Assembly (NCBI GenBank): GCA_028873695.1
Contig: JAPPNU010000007.1
Span: 1-64,000, forward strand
DNA: 64,000 nucleotides
Reading direction: 5' to 3'
DNA from: Gemmatimonadota bacterium
GTDB lineage: Bacteria; Latescibacterota; UBA2968; GCA-2709665
Part shown: positions 60,065 through 64,000 of the stretch, piece by piece
How the letters are laid out: the number at the start of each line of letters is the position of its first letter
How positions within the stretch are numbered: position 1 is the first letter of the stretch
Notes under the pieces: model-generated
The model's input: only the letters and a program-made list of their open reading frames with translations
Told to the model about the DNA's origin: nothing
Databases searched by the model: none
Program-made: the position numbers and the translations under genes

Positions 60065-61018
60065 TCAGCCGAACAACTCCCGGACCCGGTCCAGTGATTC
60101 GGGAGAGAGCGTCTTTCCGGCGGCTCTGACGATATCGTGGAGTTGCGCGGGCGTCTTCGCCCCGGGAATGACCGAGGAAACCGCGGGATTCGAGAGCACG
60201 AACCGCAGCGCCGCGTCGACCATCGAATCCGCCTCCTCCAGCAGAAAGTCAAGCTTCCCGACCTGCGCTGCCGTCTCTCTCACCCTGTCGGGCGTGTACC
60301 TGAGACTTCGCAGGTCGTCTGAGGGAAACGCGGTATTCTCGTTGTACTTCCCCGTCAGCCAGCCCGAAGCCAGCGGCACGCGCGCGATCATCCCCACCCC
60401 GTTTTCCAGGGCCGCCGGGAACAGGGCGTCCCCCTCCTTCTGCTGAAGCATGTTGTATACCAGTTGAATCGCTTCGGCGCCGCCCTCCATGGCGCGCAGC
60501 CCCTCCTCCACGACCACGTCGGAGGTATCCACCGGACTGATCGATACGCCCCAGGCGCGAATCTTCCCCGAACCCTTGAGGTCCCTCATCAGCCCGAACA
60601 GCGCGTCGGTCATCTCTTCCAGAGGGGGGCCGTGCAGCAGGTAGAGATCGACGCAGTCCCGCTCCAGGCGCGTCAGGCTCGCGTCCAGCGCGCCCAGAAT
60701 ATACGGCTCCGAAAAGTCCTGTCCCGGCGCCGCGAGGCTCATCCCCACTTTGGTGCAGATCACGGCGTCGTTCTTGTTTTCGTGCAATCCCAGGCCGACC
60801 AGTACTTCGCTCTTCCCCCGGCCATACGCATCCGCTGTATCGTAGAACGTCACCCCGTGCGCCCAGGACGCACGGACGGTTTCGATTGATGCCATCACGT
60901 CCACTCCGGACCAGCCCGTCGGGCTGCCCCCTCTGAATGACGCGCCGCCGATGGGCCAGCAACCCAGACCCACCTCGGAGACCTGAATTCCCGTTCTCCC
61001 GAGTTCCCGGAATCTCAT
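60065..61018 (-). CDS. Aldo/keto reductase
   Basis: A 317-residue NADPH-dependent oxidoreductase. GGAGG is five bases before ATG 61018. The catalytic tetrad is visible: Asp and Tyr in TFYDTADAYGRGKSE, Lys in ICTKVGMS, and His in YLLHGPP. LASGWLTGKYNE and the cofactor-binding SVIPGAKTPAQLHDIVRA (residues about 285-302) place it with the AKR11/YajO-like group. It is 131 bases from the downstream Gfo/Idh gene and 60 bases after the MFS gene. Confidence 0.93.
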   Translation of the reverse strand: MRFRELGRTGIQVSEVGLGCWPIGGASFRGGSPTGWSGVDVMASIETVRASWAHGVTFYDTADAYGRGKSEVLVGLGLHENKNDAVICTKVGMSLAAPGQDFSEPYILGALDASLTRLERDCVDLYLLHGPPLEEMTDALFGLMRDLKGSGKIRAWGVSISPVDTSDVVVEEGLRAMEGGAEAIQLVYNMLQQKEGDALFPAALENGVGMIARVPLASGWLTGKYNENTAFPSDDLRSLRYTPDRVRETAAQVGKLDFLLEEADSMVDAALRFVLSNPAVSSVIPGAKTPAQLHDIVRAAGKTLSPESLDRVRELFG

Positions 61019-61077
61019 CCTGCCCTCCACTTGCGAATCAAAAGCGTTTCCCTCACAGCTGAACTATGGCCTGCGTG

Positions 61078-62262
61078 TCAGTCCGCCAGTGCAACCGCTT
61101 CGCGCTCCCGGCGCAACATCCCCTCGGGATCCACCCACTGGCTCACAATCAGGGAGATCAGCGCCAGAACCGCACCGCTGAAGAAGATCACCTGGTAGCC
61201 GAAGTAACGCCAGACCAGACCGCCGACCAGCGGCGCCGCCACCGCGGCGAAATGATTCATTGTAACGCCCATGGACAGCGTGGGTTTCAGATCCTCCGGC
61301 GGCGCGATCTTGTGCAGGTACGTGGTCAGCGCGATACCCCCGAAGAAAATAAGGTTGTCCACGCAATAGAGCACGTAGAGCGTCGGACGGTGCTGAATCG
61401 CGCCGTACCCGAAGAAGACGAACGCCAGCCCGATGTAGCTCCAGCTGAGTACGGCCCGTTCGCCATGCCTGTCTACCAGCCGGCCCATCAGCGGGGCGGT
61501 CAACGTAATCAGCGTCTGATTGATCAGTACGAGTACCATCGTCGTTTCCACCGGCATCCCATGGACTTTCACCAGCGCGAAGATGGCAAACGTGATGAAC
61601 ATCTGCTTGCGGCAGCCCTGAAGGAAATTCAACGCGTAATACAGACCGTAGCGGCGGTGGAAAACGAAGCTTTTCTCCTTCACCTCCGGGCGTTTCCGGC
61701 TGGCAAAGAGGATCGCCAGCCCGCCCAGCGCGGTGATGGCCCCGGCAGCCGCGAACAGCCAGTCGTACCGGACCATATGGAAAACCAGATTGCAGACCGC
61801 GATGGTCAGCAGCCACGCGAAGGCGTGTACGCTCCTCAACTGGCCCAGCCACTTCCCCTTCTTGCCCTCGGGAGAAAACCGCAGGGCCATGGACTGTTCC
61901 ATGGGGATCCAGCAATGGAACCCCATGCCCCACAGCGCCGAATAGACCGCGAGAGAAAATACGGTATGCACGTCCGCGTAAGCCGCTAGCCCCGCGCCCA
62001 TCACCACCAGGGAAACGCCCGCGACGACCGGCGGCGCCAGCCGCATCATCAGCGCGATGAAGAACGCGTTCAGGAATCCCGACGTCTCCCGCAGGGCTTC
62101 CACGTACCCGAGTTCGTGCGGTTCGATGCCCAGGCGCTCCACGGCGAAGTTGTTGTACAGCGTCAGTTGGACGCCGAAAAACACGCCCACGGAAAACGCC
62201 GCCGCGCCCAGGAGTCTGAAATCCCGGTTCCATTCGGAAATCGGATTGCCGATCCGGATCAA
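61078..62262 (-). CDS. MFS transporter
   Basis: A 394-residue transporter with 12 predicted helices in two bundles. The segments between helices 2 and 3 and between helices 8 and 9 have the usual pattern (MMRLAPPVVAGVSLVV; LMGRLVDRHGERAVLSW). The reading frame extends to TTG 62283, but that part lies in a MITE terminal repeat. TTG 62262 is preferred because AGGA, provided by the repeat, is seven bases upstream. The substrate is likely a small organic compound processed by the neighbouring reductases. Confidence 0.87.
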   Translation of the reverse strand: MIRIGNPISEWNRDFRLLGAAAFSVGVFFGVQLTLYNNFAVERLGIEPHELGYVEALRETSGFLNAFFIALMMRLAPPVVAGVSLVVMGAGLAAYADVHTVFSLAVYSALWGMGFHCWIPMEQSMALRFSPEGKKGKWLGQLRSVHAFAWLLTIAVCNLVFHMVRYDWLFAAAGAITALGGLAILFASRKRPEVKEKSFVFHRRYGLYYALNFLQGCRKQMFITFAIFALVKVHGMPVETTMVLVLINQTLITLTAPLMGRLVDRHGERAVLSWSYIGLAFVFFGYGAIQHRPTLYVLYCVDNLIFFGGIALTTYLHKIAPPEDLKPTLSMGVTMNHFAAVAAPLVGGLVWRYFGYQVIFFSGAVLALISLIVSQWVDPEGMLRREREAVALAD

Positions 62263-62263
62263 T

Positions 62264-62311
62264 CTTGTGTCCTGTCCCAACAATTACTCACCATACGACT
62301 GCCGATTCATC
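62264..62311 (-). repeat. MITE-like repeat family E, partial copy
   Basis: CTTGTGTCCTGTCCCAACAATTACTCACC and, after eight diverged bases, CGATTCATCCCGTCTCGC (62294-62311) match the right end of the element at 53273-53507 read on the minus strand. The similarity stops at about 62311. It lies between the Rieske and MFS genes and covers the ribosome-binding region of the latter. Confidence 0.75.
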
Positions 62312-62352
62312 CCGTCTCGCGGACAAGTCCGCGGGCACGCGGAGGGGGAAAT

Positions 62353-62718
62353 CTAATCCATCTGCACGATCACGCGGCCGCCGGCAACCCGTACGGGATA
62401 GACCCGCACCCGGAATCGCTCGGGCTCGATCAGTGCGCGGCCCGTCGCCAGTTCGAATTGCCAGCCGTGCCAGGGGCAGGTCAGGATCTCGCCCAGACGT
62501 CCGAAGGAGATCTCCTCGCCGGGACGACACGGCAGGGCTGTGCCGTCCACCTTTCCGGCGGACAGGGGCGCGCCCTGATGAGGACAGATATCGCGCAACG
62601 CGAAAAACCGCCGGCCGCGCCGCACCACCATCAAAACCCGTCCTCCCGCGTCAACCCGGCGTGGCCGGCCGGGCTCGAAGTCGTCAATCGACCCGATGTC
62701 AACCGTCTTCGAGACCAT
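62353..62718 (-). CDS. Rieske [2Fe-2S] ferredoxin-like protein
   Basis: A 121-residue small Rieske protein with both cluster-binding boxes: CPHQGAPLS (residues about 45-53) and CPWHGWQF (about 80-87). The interval between them holds an extra basic/acidic loop. It may donate electrons to an oxygenase or be a subunit of one. It overlaps the end of the amidohydrolase gene by 20 bases, so they are coupled. No Rieske oxygenase alpha subunit is in the window. Confidence 0.92.
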   Translation of the reverse strand: MVSKTVDIGSIDDFEPGRPRRVDAGGRVLMVVRRGRRFFALRDICPHQGAPLSAGKVDGTALPCRPGEEISFGRLGEILTCPWHGWQFELATGRALIEPERFRVRVYPVRVAGGRVIVQMD

Positions 62719-63805
62719 AGAAGGCCGCCGCGTTATCAGAGAAAATGCGCTGCCTCAGTGCGTTGTTGATGACCCGGGGCAGGGCCCGGTCCGGTGCGTC
62801 GAAGTCCCAGTGCGGGTAGTCGGTGGCGAACATGAGGAAGTCTTCGCGTCCGATCATATCCAGAATGGCGAGCAGGTGCCGGGGATTGGACGGCTCCTCC
62901 ATGGGCTGTGTGGTCGCGCGGAAGTGGTCGCGGATGTATTCGCTGGGCAGCTTCGTGAGCCAGGGCACTTCGCCCCGCAGCCCGCGGTAATTCTTGTCGA
63001 GCCGCCACATGAGTGCGGGCAGCCAGGCGAATCCGCCTTCCACGAGGGCGACCCTGACCGAAGGCAGTTCCTCGAAGACGCCTTCGCACACCAGGCTGAT
63101 CACCTGGGCCTCGAAAGCCTGCGACATTCCCGTGTGGTCCTCGATGTAATAGGACGGCCAGCCGCTGGCCGTGATGGGATTGCCGCCGCCGCCAAAGTGA
63201 ATGCCAACGGGCAGGTCCGCCGCGGCCGCGGCCCGGAAGATGGGCCGGAATTCACGCCGGCCGTAGGGTGCGTAGGAGCGCACGAGCAGCAAGACCTGCA
63301 CGAAGCGCCGGTCCGCGGCCGCTCGCTCGATCTCGGCGGCGGCCGCTTCGGCATCCTGAATGTTGACGACGATTGAGCCGCGCCACCGGCTGTCGGCATC
63401 CAGCCAGGCCTCCCGGGTCCATTCGTTGACGGCCCGCTGCAGCGCGTTTGCAAGGTCGATATTGCGCACGGCCGACACCGCGACGAGCGGGTTGAGGACC
63501 GCGAAGTCAATGTCCCATCGGTCGAGCAACTGCTCCCCGGCAAACCCGGGGTCCGCTCCGGGCTTCTTGCCGCTGGAAGGCCACGCGTCGCGCCGCGCCG
63601 CCTGAGCATAGAGCTTGGGGTAGATCGAAACCGACGGGACCGTGAAACCCGACTGCCTGACGTACGCCTGCCACCTCCTCGACAGGTAGGGCAGGAGTTC
63701 ATCGATGGAATCGGGATAATTGTGGACGTCCGCATCGATAAGCGAGACACCGGATTTCCGGCCGTTGGCCGCCGATGTCCCCGATTCGGCTGTCGTCTCG
63801 AGCAT
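62699..63805 (-). CDS. Amidohydrolase family 2 protein
   Basis: A 368-residue TIM-barrel metal enzyme of the 2-amino-3-carboxymuconate-semialdehyde-decarboxylase-like (ACMSD/amidohydrolase_2) group. [12 protein letters not shown] gives the first ligands (Asp and His spaced D-x-x-H), [11 protein letters not shown] and LVEGGFAW the middle of the barrel, and [11 protein letters not shown] the C-terminal Asp-His. It has about 18 extra N-terminal residues. AAAGGA precedes the ATG. It is cotranscribed with the Rieske protein, which suggests an aromatic or heterocyclic degradation step. Confidence 0.9.
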   Translation of the reverse strand: MLETTAESGTSAANGRKSGVSLIDADVHNYPDSIDELLPYLSRRWQAYVRQSGFTVPSVSIYPKLYAQAARRDAWPSSGKKPGADPGFAGEQLLDRWDIDFAVLNPLVAVSAVRNIDLANALQRAVNEWTREAWLDADSRWRGSIVVNIQDAEAAAAEIERAAADRRFVQVLLLVRSYAPYGRREFRPIFRAAAAADLPVGIHFGGGGNPITASGWPSYYIEDHTGMSQAFEAQVISLVCEGVFEELPSVRVALVEGGFAWLPALMWRLDKNYRGLRGEVPWLTKLPSEYIRDHFRATTQPMEEPSNPRHLLAILDMIGREDFLMFATDYPHWDFDAPDRALPRVINNALRQRIFSDNAAAFYGLEDG

Positions 63806-63845
63806 GGAAAGGTCCTTTCAACGTGCGTGCGGTCGCCAAACCGCC

Positions 63846-64000
63846 TCAATTGCCCAGCGGCTCCCACACGGCGCCAAAGATATCTCTCAATCGCGCCACG
63901 TCTTCGTCCGGAAGCGGCGGGCCCAGAATGGCCTTCACGTTCGCTTCCAGGTGATCGATGTTCGCCGTGCCCGTCAGGACCGTGCCCATCGCCGGGTGGG
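63846..64000 (-). CDS. Aldo/keto reductase, C-terminal part (cut by window edge)
   Basis: The last 50 codons of a gene running out of the window on the right. The translation contains MGTVLTGTANIDHLEANVKAILGPPLPDEDVARLRDIFG, the cofactor-binding end of aldo/keto reductases. Its stop is 40 bases before the amidohydrolase start, so it is probably the preceding gene of the same operon. Confidence 0.8.
   Translation of the reverse strand, partial: HPAMGTVLTGTANIDHLEANVKAILGPPLPDEDVARLRDIFGAVWEPLGN

Overview
The window is a 64 kb piece of a GC-rich bacterial chromosome. Short intergenic spaces, many operons, strong AGGAGG ribosome binding sites and frequent TTG/GTG starts are typical throughout. 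Housekeeping genes (pyrH, purD, purE, purF, rpsT, ppdK, parA-parB, ftsY, groES-groEL, rnr) show this is chromosome and not plasmid. A TPR/GWxTD secreted protein, a LolB/DUF4292-type lipoprotein, several Gfo/Idh/MocA oxidoreductases, two phytanoyl-CoA-dioxygenase-like proteins and B12-type radical SAM chemistry together suggest an uncultured member of the FCB group or a neighbour (Latescibacterota-like or similar). This placement is an inference from gene content and is not proven.

Layout. 0-3 kb: pyrH-purD-purE operon on the minus strand. 3-7.4 kb: plus-strand sugar or small-molecule oxidoreductases (epimerase, Gfo/Idh, two SDRs) separated by two odd purine-rich, T-poor tracts. 7.4-9.1 kb: an FKBP lipoprotein and ribosomal protein S20. 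9.1-12.5 kb: a minus-strand cysteine operon cysM-mec-cysO-rrf2-cysK (sulfur-carrier-protein route). 12.5-18.4 kb: an AT-richer defence/toxin-antitoxin island (McrBC, HigBA, a decayed HigBA, two unknown genes). 18.9-20.1 kb: APS reductase cysH and tRNA-Lys. 20-26.8 kb: HlyD-like adaptor, ppdK, parAB, ftsY. 26.9-31.6 kb: iscS, mrp, an AT-rich toxin-antitoxin-like pair, and a rhodanese-E1 (MoeB-like) protein. 31.9-34.5 kb: groESL under a perfect CIRCE element, and a secreted nickel superoxide dismutase. 34.8-41.2 kb: rnr, purF and two lipoproteins. 41.2-45.9 kb: a TPR-GWxTD protein and a remarkable lipoprotein in which 32 nine-residue G-box repeats link an SLBB-like domain to a CAP domain. 46-49 kb: nnrS, hpf and an orphan RnfD/NqrB-like membrane protein. 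49.5-55.4 kb: CgeB-like glycosyltransferase, amidohydrolase, Gfo/Idh and a radical SAM protein. 55.7-58.9 kb: a tight five-gene operon of two PhyH-type oxygenases (one with an HxG halogenase-like facial triad) and a Co-type nitrile hydratase with its activator. 58.9-64 kb: a minus-strand catabolic cluster (Gfo/Idh, aldo/keto reductases, MFS transporter, Rieske protein, amidohydrolase).

How it works together. The sulfur genes form a plausible chain: CysH makes sulfite from APS, IscS mobilises sulfur, the MoeB-like E1 adenylates the CysO-like carrier, Mec trims the carrier tail, and CysM/CysK make cysteine, with an Rrf2 regulator in the same operon. The defence island sits between the cysteine operon and cysH.

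The window also carries several families of short dispersed repeats, found here by internal comparison. These are two MITE-like elements with terminal inverted repeats (one supplies the purE stop codon, the other the stop codon of the radical SAM gene and probably the Shine-Dalgarno of the MFS gene), a 75-bp post-stop-codon repeat, a 58-bp repeat, and hairpin repeats of the GGGC-ACAA-GCCC type. No rRNA, CRISPR array, prophage or complete insertion sequence was seen.
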